Counted from the stretch's first letter, positions 24,166-34,148 are shown. The stretch: 64,000 nt of DNA from Hyphomicrobiales bacterium (GCA_947455455.1 CANGOE010000003.1:29520-93519); one strand, 5' to 3'. Translations and numbers: made by a program. The notes: generated from the sequence alone by a model not told the origin.

Positions 24166-25569
24166 TTAGCGCCGTTGCGCCAGCACGATCACGCCGCGCA
24201 CAGGGGCTTGCAACTCGGTGCGCAGGGTTTGGAGATTGAAAATCCGGCAGTCAAACCCGCATTGTTCCATCACGCTGTGCAGATAGGCGGTGGTATGGCT
24301 GTAACGCCCGCTCGGATTGAGTTGGTAGGGCTTTGTCCCTTCCTCGCAGACTTCGGTGGTGAAAATCAGAAAACCGTTCGGTTTGATGGTTGCGGCAAAT
24401 TGCGCAAAGAGCTGGTCGATCGCCCCGAAATAGATCAGCGTATCCATGCAGGCAATCAGATCATAGGGCGTTTGAATGTGTGAAAGGAAAGTGCCGATTT
24501 CAGCCTTGTGCAATGCCTCGTAAAGGCCGCGCTGGCGGGCGATGTCGAGCATCGAGCCGGACAGATCGACCCCGATCATGCTGGCGGCATAGGGCCGCAG
24601 GATGGGCGCGCACAGCCCGGTGCCGCAACCGGCATCCAGCACATGCAGACCTGCGCCTTGGGTGAAGCTCTCCGCCATCATCTGTTCGAGCAAAGCGGGC
24701 CCGCGATAATCCAGCTGGCTCAGCTTGCCTTCGAAGTGATCGGCATATTCATCAAAGGTCACGTTGACATAATCTTCCGAACAGCGTTCTGGAATCGTCT
24801 CTTCGCCGTCTCGACGGGCGCAGGCGGCATAGAGATGGGCTGGAATGGGATTGTCCGGCTCGGCCTCTTTCCATTGCCGGTAGACTTCGGCGGCTTCCTC
24901 CAGCCGACCCAGCACGTAATAGGCTTTGCCGAGCAGATAGGGCGTGGTGCTCTCGCGCGGGGCCACGATATAGCCCGAACAATAGGTGCGCACGGCCTCG
25001 ATCTGCATCTGGTGGCGCTCATACAGGGCCGAGAGCAGGCGATAGGCTTCCTGCGAGTGCGGTTCCAGCGTGATGGCGGTTTGATAGGCCTGTTCGGCCT
25101 GCTTGAATTGCACCAGCCGGTCATGGGTCGCACCCAGATTGATCCAGAGCAGGGCTTGGGAGGGGGCTTTGGCGACCGCTTTCGCAAACACCTCGATCGC
25201 TTCGTCGAAGCGGCCCTGCGCGTTCAGGATATTGCCCAGATTATTGGCCCAATCGACCCGATCACCGGTTGCCGCCACAGAGGCGCGCAAGATTTTAACC
25301 GCCTGCTCGTGTTGTCCGAGATGATGCAAGGCAATGCCCAGAAAGTGCTGTCCCTCGTGAAAGGCCGGAGAATTGGGGGATATATCGCCATACAGCTCGA
25401 CCGCACTGACATAATCGCCCTCGGCATGCCGTTGCAAGGCACGTTCGAACGCCAGAAGCGAGCTGTCGATGGTGCCGTCATCTGCCGTTGTTGTCTGGTC
25501 GTTATGCGACACAAGAAGGCCTGCTGCTGGTTGGCTTGTATAAAGTGGTGAGGTGTATGTCTGGCTCAT
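24166..25569 (-). CDS. TPR-repeat protein fused to a SAM-dependent methyltransferase
   Basis: 467 residues. Residues 35-230 contain about five tetratricopeptide repeats (for example FHEGQHFLGIALHHLGQHEQAVKILRAS and ALLWINLGATHDRLVQFKQAEQAYQTAI). Residues 265-467 form a class I methyltransferase with the SAM motif HVLDAGCGTGLCAPIL, then MIGVDLSGSMLDIARQ and LIACMDTLIYFG. TPR-methyltransferase fusions of this type are common in alphaproteobacteria; the methyl acceptor is generally unknown and could be a protein bound by the TPRs. It stands alone. An AAAGGCGGG stretch precedes the ATG. Confidence 0.9.
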   Translation of the reverse strand: MSQTYTSPLYTSQPAAGLLVSHNDQTTTADDGTIDSSLLAFERALQRHAEGDYVSAVELYGDISPNSPAFHEGQHFLGIALHHLGQHEQAVKILRASVAATGDRVDWANNLGNILNAQGRFDEAIEVFAKAVAKAPSQALLWINLGATHDRLVQFKQAEQAYQTAITLEPHSQEAYRLLSALYERHQMQIEAVRTYCSGYIVAPRESTTPYLLGKAYYVLGRLEEAAEVYRQWKEAEPDNPIPAHLYAACARRDGEETIPERCSEDYVNVTFDEYADHFEGKLSQLDYRGPALLEQMMAESFTQGAGLHVLDAGCGTGLCAPILRPYAASMIGVDLSGSMLDIARQRGLYEALHKAEIGTFLSHIQTPYDLIACMDTLIYFGAIDQLFAQFAATIKPNGFLIFTTEVCEEGTKPYQLNPSGRYSHTTAYLHSVMEQCGFDCRIFNLQTLRTELQAPVRGVIVLAQRR

Positions 25570-25683
25570 GGCCCGCCTTTATTTCAATCTTTGCCGGTAC
25601 GGGCAAGGCAGGCGGCACCTGATTGGCGGGTTTCGGCTTTGTCTTCAAACAACGAGGTTAATGCCGCAGAGGAGCCCCGGCAT

Positions 25684-25713
25684 AAAAAAACACCCTGCGC
25701 TTGCGGGCAGGGT
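25684..25713 (-). terminator. Rho-independent terminator of the ketopantoate-reductase-like gene
   Basis: Read on the minus strand, ACCCTGC/GCAGGGT forms a stem with an eight-base loop followed by a GTTTTTTT run, beginning about 30 bases past the stop of the gene ending at 25742. Confidence 0.88.
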
Positions 25714-25741
25714 TCAAAATCGATCAGTGTTCTAACAGATG

Positions 25742-26809
25742 TCAGGCTTTGGAGCGGTTTTTCTCCAGCCATGACTGGACCAGTTTCACGGTCTGGTCGA
25801 CGCTGTCCGAATGTTCGCCTTTCAACCGCGCCATGGTTTGCACCACCAGATCGACGCGCTCGATATTCTGGGCGCCTGCGGCCAAAGCGCGGGCCGCCGA
25901 GGAGGGCTTGGCCAGACCCTGTGCGGCACTGGCATATTTTTCAAACGGTACGAGATCATCGGGATTGGCACCGAGTTTGACGCACAGTGCATTAACCCAG
26001 GCATAAATGGCCTTGGAGGCATTTAGATCGGAATGAACCGCTTCCTTGATCGGGCGCATCTCTGTGGCCTGAATACAGCGATAGTTGCCGGTCAACAGCA
26101 TGGCCCATTTGGCCAGTGGCACAAACACCGAGTCATGGACCTTCAATTTCACGGGCAGTTCGATCGGGCCATCACCGGCATCAAAGCGGGCGGCTTCGAT
26201 ATCGTGCTGTAAATCGGTCAGGATCTTGTCAAAATCAGGCTTGCCGAATTTGGCGACCTTGAAATTGGTCGGCAGGCTGACCTGCAGAATGTTGGTGGCT
26301 TCCTCCGGCGGGCGGAAAGCCTGCGGATCGGGACTGCACAGGGTCATATTATGCGGATCGAAACTCTGCCACACGGTCGGATCGGTGTAGCAATGCTTCA
26401 ATTCATTGGCATCAATGCCGGGAATACGGGCCAGATAGGGCAGGGGCGGCATGTTCATGATCGACATGCAGGGCTTGCCGGATTGTGCGATCCGGTCCAC
26501 CAGTTCGCGCACACCGGGGGCGCGGTATTGCGGCTCCTGCATCGCCAGTGCGATCAGATCGTAATCGGCGGGATTGGCGGCTTCGGGTGACAGGCCGGAA
26601 ATGTGACCGGACAATTTGCGGGAATCGACTTCCACCAATCCATCGCGCCCTTTGACGGGGATGCGGACGCGGATGCCTTCTTTGTTGATCAAATCGGCTT
26701 CGGCCGGCAGGCAGACCAACGCGACATCATGCCCGCCCATCAACATTTTGGTTGCCAGCAAAGAGCCGTAGGAGGCTCCGAGAATGAGGATTTTATAATG
26801 TTTGCTCAT
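25742..26809 (-). CDS. Ketopantoate reductase (ApbA/PanE)-like dehydrogenase
   Basis: 355 residues. The N-terminal Rossmann segment reads KILILGASYGSLLATKMLMGGHDVALV. A middle part carries PADYDLIALAMQEPQY, and the C-terminal helical domain ends in MARLKGEHSDSVDQTVKLVQSWLEK, similar in layout to PanE C-terminal domains. The glycine motif is GASYGS rather than the classical GxGxxG, so the true substrate may not be ketopantoate. It could be an opine- or 2-oxoacid-type dehydrogenase. ATG 26809 is preferred over 26812 from the distance to AAGGG. It has its own terminator and stands downstream of the TRAP genes on the same strand, 124 bases away. Confidence 0.75.
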   Translation of the reverse strand: MSKHYKILILGASYGSLLATKMLMGGHDVALVCLPAEADLINKEGIRVRIPVKGRDGLVEVDSRKLSGHISGLSPEAANPADYDLIALAMQEPQYRAPGVRELVDRIAQSGKPCMSIMNMPPLPYLARIPGIDANELKHCYTDPTVWQSFDPHNMTLCSPDPQAFRPPEEATNILQVSLPTNFKVAKFGKPDFDKILTDLQHDIEAARFDAGDGPIELPVKLKVHDSVFVPLAKWAMLLTGNYRCIQATEMRPIKEAVHSDLNASKAIYAWVNALCVKLGANPDDLVPFEKYASAAQGLAKPSSAARALAAGAQNIERVDLVVQTMARLKGEHSDSVDQTVKLVQSWLEKNRSKA

Positions 26810-26933
26810 CATCCACCCTTGTGTTCCGTCTGATGCGGATTGTGATCGCAACCCTAGGATTGCTGATATTTCAGAGGTCGAGAGTGATCAATCTACACCA
26901 AAAGTGCAATAGGTTTTTGTGCAGGGCTCCCGC

Positions 26934-29021
26934 TCAGCTTTTACGCAACCTCAGCCAGTTTGAAATGGTCAGCAAGGCGGCAATGATCAGACCGATGGAA
27001 TCGCTGTAATCGAAATTGCCGATCAGGAAACCCGCTGATACCCCCGCCATGACCCGCTCGAACAGGCTGATCTTTGTCAGGTAATAGCCGATAGCCGCCA
27101 CACCCGACATGCCGATCACCACAAAGGCTTTGAACACCACCACGGCCACTTCCACCCAATAGCCGTATTGTTCGGCAATCGCGCCGCCCGCTTGCAACAT
27201 CAAGGACGGCTCGTAAACCGACATGAAGGGGATCAGAAAGCCCGCCAGTGCCACCCTCGTGGCCTGCCAGCCGATCTCGTCGGGCGAGGCTTTGGCAATG
27301 GGCGCGGCCGCCAGTGCCGCCAGCGCGACAGGCGGGGTCAGATCGGCAATAATACCGTAATAGAACACGAACATATGGCTGACGATCAGCGGCACGCCGA
27401 GTTTGAGCAAAGCGGGCGCGGCCAGCGAAGCGGTGATGATATAGGTCGGAATGGTCGGCAAACCCGTGCCCAGAATGATCGAGGTGATCATCACCAGCAG
27501 CAGACACAGGAAAATCGAGTCCCGGCCGAAGGAAACAATGTAATTGCCCAGCGTGGTGGCCGCCCCTGTCAGGGTCATCGTGCCGATGACTGTGCCGACA
27601 ATGGCGCAAGCCAAGCCCACGGGCAGGGCCTGTCTGGCCCCGTCGGCCAGACCGTCGCGGCATAGGATCAGGGTTTCTCGTCCGCCCTTGGAAAACAGGT
27701 TGACGATGATCAGAATGGCGACCAGCGCGATGATGATCCCGATGCCGTAATAGAAAAACGAGGCCGAAAGCAATCCCAGCCCGACCCAGAATACTACACG
27801 GGCGGCCTGCGAGCCAAAGCCCATCGCAAACGCCCCGCCGAGGATCATGATCACAGTCAGGGCCAAGCCGACTGAACCGGCAAACAGCGGCGTGAAACCA
27901 TCCATCAACAGATAGACCAGCACCGCCAGCGGCAAGGCCAGATGCCATTGCCGCTTGATGGCGGCAATCGGGCTAGGCAATTCCGAACGCGCCATGCCCA
28001 TCAGATGATGTTTGCCCGCTTCCAGATGCACCATCCAGAAGGCTGAGGCGAAATAGAGAATGGCCGGAATGATCGCGGCTTTGACAATTTCGGAATAGGG
28101 CACGCCGATATTTTCGGCCATGATAAAGGCCACAGCCCCCATCACCGGCGGCATGATTTGCCCGCCCATCGAGGCGGTGGCTTCCACCCCTCCCGCAAAG
28201 GAGGAGGAGTAGCCGAACCGTTTCATCAGCGGAATGGTGAATTGCCCGGTGGTCACCACATTGGCAACACCGGAACCGGAAATGGTCCCCATCAAGGCCG
28301 AAGAAATCACCGCCACTTTGGCCGCTCCCCCGCGTGCCGCACCGACCAGCCCCAAAGCCACATCGTTAAAGAGCTGGATCATCCCCGCTCGCTCCAGAAA
28401 GGCACCGAACAGGATGAACAGGAAGATATAGGTCGCTGAAACGCCGGTCGGGGTCGCGTAAATGCCCTCGGTGCCGAAGCCCATATGCTCGATCACCTGC
28501 TCGAAGCTGAAGCCGCGATGGTCGAGCGGACGCGGCAAATAACGGCCAAACAGCGCATAGGCAATGAAAACCAGACAGATGATCGGCAAGGCCGGCCCCA
28601 TCAGCCGCCAGGCCACGATGAACAGAACCACCAGATTGATCAAACCGACAGCCAGATCGACATGGCTCAAATCGCCCGAATTATTGACCAGATCGAGATA
28701 GAATACCCATTGATAGAGACCAGCCGCAAAGCCCAGCAATCCAAGCGTCCATCCGATCACACGGCTCATCGGATGGGTCGACCGGTGATTGCCGATCAGC
28801 ACCGAGGCGACAAGAACCAGAAAACCCACATGCATGGCCCGCAACACTTGCGTCGGTAAAATGGCATAGACCGAGGTGGCAATCTGGAAGGTCGAAAAGG
28901 CCAAGGCTATCCAGAACAGCAAAGCGCCCGAACGGCCAAGTCCCCAGCCAGCCGGCAGGTTATGTTCGATATCCAACTCGGTCACTGTTGTTGTCGGCAC
29001 ATGCGGGCTTGGTGTGGTCAT
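26934..29021 (-). CDS. TRAP transporter fused permease (4TM + 12TM, TAXI type)
   Basis: 695 residues, nearly all hydrophobic. It combines the small (DctQ-like) and large (DctM-like) TRAP membrane subunits in one chain, as is usual for transporters that use a TAXI-family binding protein. DctM-type motifs are visible: GTISGSGVANVVTTGQFTIPLMKRFGY and VEATASMGGQIMPPVMGAVAF. It takes up a small organic acid or amino acid driven by an ion gradient. The TAXI binding protein gene lies directly upstream, 66 bases away. The ligand is unknown; relatives are linked with glutamate-like substrates. Confidence 0.93.
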   Translation of the reverse strand: MTTPSPHVPTTTVTELDIEHNLPAGWGLGRSGALLFWIALAFSTFQIATSVYAILPTQVLRAMHVGFLVLVASVLIGNHRSTHPMSRVIGWTLGLLGFAAGLYQWVFYLDLVNNSGDLSHVDLAVGLINLVVLFIVAWRLMGPALPIICLVFIAYALFGRYLPRPLDHRGFSFEQVIEHMGFGTEGIYATPTGVSATYIFLFILFGAFLERAGMIQLFNDVALGLVGAARGGAAKVAVISSALMGTISGSGVANVVTTGQFTIPLMKRFGYSSSFAGGVEATASMGGQIMPPVMGAVAFIMAENIGVPYSEIVKAAIIPAILYFASAFWMVHLEAGKHHLMGMARSELPSPIAAIKRQWHLALPLAVLVYLLMDGFTPLFAGSVGLALTVIMILGGAFAMGFGSQAARVVFWVGLGLLSASFFYYGIGIIIALVAILIIVNLFSKGGRETLILCRDGLADGARQALPVGLACAIVGTVIGTMTLTGAATTLGNYIVSFGRDSIFLCLLLVMITSIILGTGLPTIPTYIITASLAAPALLKLGVPLIVSHMFVFYYGIIADLTPPVALAALAAAPIAKASPDEIGWQATRVALAGFLIPFMSVYEPSLMLQAGGAIAEQYGYWVEVAVVVFKAFVVIGMSGVAAIGYYLTKISLFERVMAGVSAGFLIGNFDYSDSIGLIIAALLTISNWLRLRKS

Positions 29022-29087
29022 TGCGGGTCGTCCTGAGTGGCTGAAATGGTGCCGCAGGACCCGTGTCCTGCGGCGATAGGAAAGGGC

Positions 29088-30041
29088 TTAGCGGACCATT
29101 CCTTTTTCCCTGAAGTATTTTTCTGCGCCCGGATGCAAGGGCACAGGCATGCCTTCAAGGGCTTTGTCGAGCCGGATATCCTTGCCGGCGCTGTGGGATG
29201 CGGCCAGATCGGGCAGGCTGTCGAAAATCGATTTGGTCATGCCATAGACCAGATCATTGGGCAGATCCGAACGGGTCACCAGATAGTTGACCACGGCCGC
29301 ACCGGCGACATCGGTGGTTTGGCCGGTATAGGTATTGGCCGGCACAGTTGCCTTGACATAGGGCGCGCCGATTTTATCGACGACACTGGCAGGAATTTCC
29401 ACCACGACGATTTCGACAGAGGACGCCAGATCGCGGATGGCCGCCACGCCCAATCCGGCTGATTGCAGGGTGGCATCCAGCTGGCGGTTCTTCATCAATT
29501 CAACCGATTCACCGAAGGGCAGATATTCGACCTTGCCGAGATCCTTGTAGCTCAAACCCGCCGCCGTCAAAATCGCGCGGGTGTTAAGTTCGGTCCCCGA
29601 TTTGGGAGCGCCGACCGACAGGCGCTTGCCTTTCAGATCGGCGAGGGTTTTGATGCCGGATTCTTTGGTGGCCACAACCTGGATATAATTGGGATAGATG
29701 GCGGCAATACCGCGCAGTTTTTCAAGTTTGGTTTTGAAACCGGCTTCTTCATTGCCGTCACGTGCAAAGGCCAGACTGTCACCCAGCGTGAAGGCGATTT
29801 CGCCTTTGCCTGCATTCAGCAGGACCAGATTTTCAACCGATCCTTTGGTGGCCTGCACCGAGGGGCGGGTGCCGGGGATTTTGTCCGAAAAGACTTTGGC
29901 AAGCGCAACGCCCATCGGATAATAGACCCCCGATGTCCCTCCCGTCAGGACGTTCAGAAACTCATCGGCCTTTGCGGCTTGTGGTTGGGTGAGTGTCAGC
30001 GTCAAAGCCACGGCCAAACCGGCGCGCACGATCGAGAACAT
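29088..30041 (-). CDS. TAXI-family TRAP transporter solute-binding protein
   Basis: 317 residues with a signal peptide (MFSIVRAGLAVALTLTLTQPQAAKADE). The mature start has the family hallmark LTGGTSGVYYPMGVALAKVFS, and later LADLKGKRLSVGAPKSGTELNTRAIL. It binds the substrate in the periplasm for the fused TRAP permease encoded downstream. AAGGGGGA precedes the start. It heads the two-gene unit and faces the divergently transcribed gamma-glutamyltransferase gene, with 148 bases between. Confidence 0.93.
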   Translation of the reverse strand: MFSIVRAGLAVALTLTLTQPQAAKADEFLNVLTGGTSGVYYPMGVALAKVFSDKIPGTRPSVQATKGSVENLVLLNAGKGEIAFTLGDSLAFARDGNEEAGFKTKLEKLRGIAAIYPNYIQVVATKESGIKTLADLKGKRLSVGAPKSGTELNTRAILTAAGLSYKDLGKVEYLPFGESVELMKNRQLDATLQSAGLGVAAIRDLASSVEIVVVEIPASVVDKIGAPYVKATVPANTYTGQTTDVAGAAVVNYLVTRSDLPNDLVYGMTKSIFDSLPDLAASHSAGKDIRLDKALEGMPVPLHPGAEKYFREKGMVR

Positions 30042-30189
30042 AGCAGAATCCCCCTTATATTTATTGATGTCCCATCATTGATGATGACAGCCCAAAAGGG
30101 AAGAGGGCAACGGTGTTTTCGCTCTTGTTTCGCACGCTTTGTCTTGTCACACTGCGGCTTTGTGACACCTCAGGATCGGGCCAGCCACC

Positions 30190-31938
30190 ATGAAACCATT
30201 TGATGCCAAACGGGTCTGTCTGGCTTTGTCCCTCAGCCTTTATTGTTTCTCTCTCCCGCTGGCCGCACAGGCCCAGACTGTCGCACCAATCATTGCCGAT
30301 CAATATCGCCAGCAACCTTTTATTGCCGCGCATGGCATGGTGGTCAGCCAAGAGGCGCAAGCCAGCCGGATCGGTGTTGATATCCTCAAAAAGGGCGGCA
30401 ATGCCGTGGATGCCGCCGTTGCTGTGGGCTTTGCATTGGCGGTGACCCTGCCACGGGCCGGCAATATCGGCGGTGGCGGTTTCATGCTGGTGCATCTGGC
30501 CAAGGACAAGCAAACCCATGCCGTCGATTACCGCGAAACCGCACCAGCCAGTGCCAGCCGCGATATGTTTCTGGATGCGCAGGGCAATGCCGACACCAAA
30601 AAGTCACGTGACAGCGGATTGGCCGTTGGTGTCCCCGGCACGGTGGCGGGATTGGAACTGGCCTTCAAGACCTATGGCTCGGGCAAAGTATCCTGGCAGG
30701 ATGTGCTGGCACCCGCCATTGCATTGGCCAGGCAGGGCATAATGGTCGAGGAAGATCTGGCTGACAGCCTGCCGCAGGCCCAAAAACGGCTGGCACAATA
30801 TCCTTCCACGGCCAAAATCTTCCTCAAACCCGATCTGGCACCGCTTTCACAAGGCGACAGACTGGTGCAATCCGATCTGGCACGGACATTGGAACTGATT
30901 GCCACCCAAGGCGCGGATGGTTTTTACCGTGGCGAGGTGGCCCGTATGATTGCGGCGGCAGTGACCTCTGCCGGTGGCGGCATGACGGTGGCCGATCTGG
31001 CCACCTATCAACCCATCATCCGCAAGCCCGTGACCGGGACCTATCAGGGTCTTCAGATTGCTTCGATGCCGCCGCCCTCGTCGGGCGGGGTGCATGTCAT
31101 CGAAATTCTCAACATGCTGGAAGCCCTGCCGCGGCCGCAATCAGCGGTGCCGGATGCCGACCGGCTCCATCTGTTCGCCGAAGCCATGAAAATCGCCTAT
31201 GCCGACCGCTCGGAATATCTCGGTGATCCCGATTTTGTCAGTGTTCCGGTGGCGGCGTTGACCTCGAAACGCTATGCGCAAGCGCGGATCAAGGAGATTG
31301 ATCCCGCCAAAGCCAGACCCGCCCGCGAGATCAAACCGGGGCAATTGGCTCCTTATGAGAGCGACCAGACCACCCATTATTCGATCATGGACTCCGAGGG
31401 CAATGCTGTCGCCAATACCTATACGCTCAACTTCTCCTATGGGCTGGGCATGGTGGCCGAAGGCACCGGCGTGATGCTCAATAACGAGTTGGATGATTTT
31501 GCCGCCAAAGCCGGCGTGCCCAATGCGTTCGGGCTTGTGGGCGGGGATGCCAATGCTCCGGCCCCGCGCAAACGCCCTTTATCGTCGATGAGCCCGACCA
31601 TTGTGATGGATCAGGGCAGGGTGGTGATGGTGACCGGCAGTCCGGGCGGTTCGCGCATCATTTCGACGGTGCTGAATGTCGTCACCAATATTGTCGATCA
31701 TAAAATGGGTGTGATGGAAGCCGTTAGCGCTCCGCGGCTTCATCACCAATGGTTGCCGGATGAACTCCGCGTCGAACGCGGTCTGTCTCCCGACACAATC
31801 AAACTGCTGGAGGCCAGAGGCCACAAACTCGTCGTCGGTGCGGCATCCGGCTCGGCCCATACCATCCTCGTCACCTCGCGGGGATTGGAAGGCGCCGCCG
31901 ATCAACGCCAGCGCGGAACTTTGGCGAGCGGATATTAA
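30190..31938 (+). CDS. ggt: Gamma-glutamyltransferase
   Basis: 582 residues, normal for the family. A signal peptide (VCLALSLSLYCFSLPLAAQAQ) sends it to the periplasm. The proenzyme cleaves itself before the conserved threonine, here Thr394 in SDQTTHYSIMD, to make two subunits. Gly-rich loops that hold the gamma-glutamyl group are visible (PLSSMSPTIVMDQG, TGSPGGSRIISTV). It removes the gamma-glutamyl group from glutathione and related amides. A nearby peptide importer with a GsiA-like fused ATPase suggests use of the products. The position before the nucleophile is Gln where E. coli has Asn. Confidence 0.95.
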   Translation: MKPFDAKRVCLALSLSLYCFSLPLAAQAQTVAPIIADQYRQQPFIAAHGMVVSQEAQASRIGVDILKKGGNAVDAAVAVGFALAVTLPRAGNIGGGGFMLVHLAKDKQTHAVDYRETAPASASRDMFLDAQGNADTKKSRDSGLAVGVPGTVAGLELAFKTYGSGKVSWQDVLAPAIALARQGIMVEEDLADSLPQAQKRLAQYPSTAKIFLKPDLAPLSQGDRLVQSDLARTLELIATQGADGFYRGEVARMIAAAVTSAGGGMTVADLATYQPIIRKPVTGTYQGLQIASMPPPSSGGVHVIEILNMLEALPRPQSAVPDADRLHLFAEAMKIAYADRSEYLGDPDFVSVPVAALTSKRYAQARIKEIDPAKARPAREIKPGQLAPYESDQTTHYSIMDSEGNAVANTYTLNFSYGLGMVAEGTGVMLNNELDDFAAKAGVPNAFGLVGGDANAPAPRKRPLSSMSPTIVMDQGRVVMVTGSPGGSRIISTVLNVVTNIVDHKMGVMEAVSAPRLHHQWLPDELRVERGLSPDTIKLLEARGHKLVVGAASGSAHTILVTSRGLEGAADQRQRGTLASGY

Positions 31939-32006
31939 GGGGATGGTATGATTGTGCAGATGTGTATTGCCTAGCGGTAATCGAACAGGTTCAGGGCATC
32001 GTTCAA

Positions 32007-32192
32007 TCAGGAAATTCTGTTGATGCCCGATTCAATTTTGGGGCCTATCGCGGTGGCAAAATCAACAATTTGTGTCTTCAAAATGCTGACGATGGTAATC
32101 GTGCATGAAAGGCCAAATAAAATCATAAATGCGTTTTCAACGTAAGTCGCTCCGGCTTCATCAGAGCAGAAATCGGCCAAAACCTTATTCAT
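32007..32192 (-). CDS. Flp/Fap-type pilin-like protein
   Basis: A 61-residue protein from ATG 32192 with GGAGG five bases upstream. The segment DEAGATYVENAFMILFGL resembles Flp pilins: a short charged leader, Gly before the cleavage site, Glu at mature position +5, then a hydrophobic helix. The usual Tyr at +6 is Asn. The C terminus is short and polar. Flp pilins are exported and processed by TadV/CpaA; no tad/cpa genes are visible here, so this is an orphan. It could supply the main pilus elsewhere or be a decayed copy. Confidence 0.65.
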   Translation of the reverse strand: MNKVLADFCSDEAGATYVENAFMILFGLSCTITIVSILKTQIVDFATAIGPKIESGINRIS

Positions 32193-32506
32193 CAACGCCT
32201 CCACAATGTTATTGATTGCTGATACGCAAGACAGAACAAAGGTGTAAATTTCAGGTTGCTTGCTCCGGAACCACCGTCAAACATTCAAAACGAGCCTGAT
32301 GAATGATTTGCAACTCATCACATTCCAAGGTTCTTTTTTGTTGCACATATGATCGCAAAAATCAAGATGATTTATAAATTGTTAAAATCAGTTGAATTAT
32401 TTTAAAAGATGACAATATTAGTGTAAATAATAATATAAATAAAAAAATCAATAGAAATTATTGAAAAGCGTTCAAAATATATGAAAATATAAATCTATAT
32501 CATCTT
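32193..32506. other. AT-rich intergenic region
   Basis: About 310 bases clearly richer in A and T than the rest of the window, especially 32360-32500 with runs such as AATAATATAAATAAAAAAATC. No convincing ORF, tRNA or hairpin terminator is seen. It probably contains the pilin promoter on the minus strand and the downstream end of the peptide transporter transcript. The composition suggests either a nucleoid-protein-bound region or a remnant of transferred DNA. Confidence 0.6.
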
Positions 32507-34144
32507 TCAAGTCTGTTTGCTCTGCTGGGATGAAAAATCATGTCCCGGAGCGGCGTCAAACAGGGCTTTGGTATAGGCATGTTGCGGATTGGCGAACAGG
32601 GTGCGGGTCGGGCCTTCCTCCACCACCTTGCCTTTCTGCATCACCATAATGCGGTCGCAAATCTGGGCGGCCACGCGCAGATCATGGGTGATGAACAGCA
32701 ATGCCAGATCGAAGCGTTTGCGCACATCGTCCAGCAAAGCCAGCACCTGTGCCTGCACCGATACGTCCAAGGCAGAGACAGCCTCATCGGCAATCAGCAC
32801 ATGCGGTTGCATGGCGAGGGCGCGGGCGATGGAGATGCGCTGGCGTTGTCCGCCGGAAAACTGGTGGGGAAAGCGTGACAATGCGTCGGGCGACAGACCG
32901 ACCAGCCCCATCAGATCGCGGGCCCGCAAAATGGCCTCGTGTTCGGAAAGGCCGAAATTCATCGGGCCTTCGATGATCGATTGCCCAACGGTGCGGCGGG
33001 GATTGAGCGAGCGGAACGGGTCCTGGAAAATCACCTGCACATGGCGGCGATGGGGCCGGAGCATCTTTTCCGGCAGATGGGCAATATCCAGACCGTCGAG
33101 CAGAATTTGCCCTTCGCTCGGATCGATCAGCCGAGCAATGCACCGCGCAACGGTGGATTTGCCCGATCCCGATTCACCCACAACCCCGAGGGTTTCACCG
33201 CGCCGGAGAGAAAAATTGACCGCATCGGCCGCTTTGACGATGCGTTGCTTGTCCAGAAAACCGCCGGTTCCCTGATAGGTTTTGCCCAGATTGACGGTTT
33301 GCAATGCGACAGGACCACTGACCGGTTCGCGGTGCGGAGGCACCAGACTGGGGACCGAGGCAATCAGCATTTGCGTGTAGGGCATTTTGGGTGCGAGCAG
33401 AACCTCGTCGCGGGTGCCGCTTTCCACCAGATTGCCGTGTTGCATCACCACGACGCGGTCGGCAATATCGGCGACCACGCCGAAATCATGGGTGATAAAC
33501 AACACACCGGTGCCCCGCCGTTCCTGCATCTCTTTGATCAGTTTCAGGATTTGCGCCTGGGTTGTCACATCCAGTGCGGTGGTCGGCTCGTCGGCAATCA
33601 GCAATGCGGGATCAAGGATCAGGGCTTGCGCGATCATGATGCGCTGGCGTTGTCCGCCAGAGAGTTGATGCGGATAGCAATCGATCATCCGCTCGACATC
33701 GGGCAGATGCACCGCCCGCATCATCTCCAAGACCCGTTCGCGTTGCTCTGACGACGAGAGATCGGTGTGGATGGCCAGCATTTCGGCGATCTGGTCTCCG
33801 ACCGTCAGCACCGGATTGAGTGCGGTCATCGGCTCCTGAAAAATCATCGCCATGCGGGTGCCGCGCAGTTCGCGCAAGCGATCGGGGCTGGCCTGCAACA
33901 CATCCTCGCCTTGCAAGGCGATGGTGCCGCGTTCGGCGACAAGCTGTCCCTTGGGTAACAGGCCCATAATGGCCTGCGCGGTCACGGATTTGCCCGAACC
34001 CGATTCACCGACCACACAGACAATTTCGCCGGGCTGGATGGTCAAGGACAGGTCGATCACCGCATGGGTGCGGTCTCCGGTGCCGGGCAGGGCCACCGAC
34101 AGATGGCGAATATCGAGGACAGGATGCGTGCTTGCTTCGGTCAT
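32507..34144 (-). CDS. Peptide ABC transporter, fused double ATP-binding protein (GsiA/DppDF-like)
   Basis: 545 residues with two complete ATPase domains. Domain 1 (about 10-260) has GESGSGKS, LSGGQRQRIMIAQAL and LLIADEPTTALD; domain 2 (about 285-530) has GESGSGKST, FSGGQRQRISIARAL and VLIADEAVSALD. Fusing DppD- and DppF-type ATPases is typical of GsiA-like importers. ATG 34144 lies four bases after the upstream permease stop; the track start is 21 codons early. It is the last gene of the SBP-B-C-ATPase operon on the minus strand. Confidence 0.93.
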   Translation of the reverse strand: MTEASTHPVLDIRHLSVALPGTGDRTHAVIDLSLTIQPGEIVCVVGESGSGKSVTAQAIMGLLPKGQLVAERGTIALQGEDVLQASPDRLRELRGTRMAMIFQEPMTALNPVLTVGDQIAEMLAIHTDLSSSEQRERVLEMMRAVHLPDVERMIDCYPHQLSGGQRQRIMIAQALILDPALLIADEPTTALDVTTQAQILKLIKEMQERRGTGVLFITHDFGVVADIADRVVVMQHGNLVESGTRDEVLLAPKMPYTQMLIASVPSLVPPHREPVSGPVALQTVNLGKTYQGTGGFLDKQRIVKAADAVNFSLRRGETLGVVGESGSGKSTVARCIARLIDPSEGQILLDGLDIAHLPEKMLRPHRRHVQVIFQDPFRSLNPRRTVGQSIIEGPMNFGLSEHEAILRARDLMGLVGLSPDALSRFPHQFSGGQRQRISIARALAMQPHVLIADEAVSALDVSVQAQVLALLDDVRKRFDLALLFITHDLRVAAQICDRIMVMQKGKVVEEGPTRTLFANPQHAYTKALFDAAPGHDFSSQQSKQT

Positions 34145-34148
34145 GACA

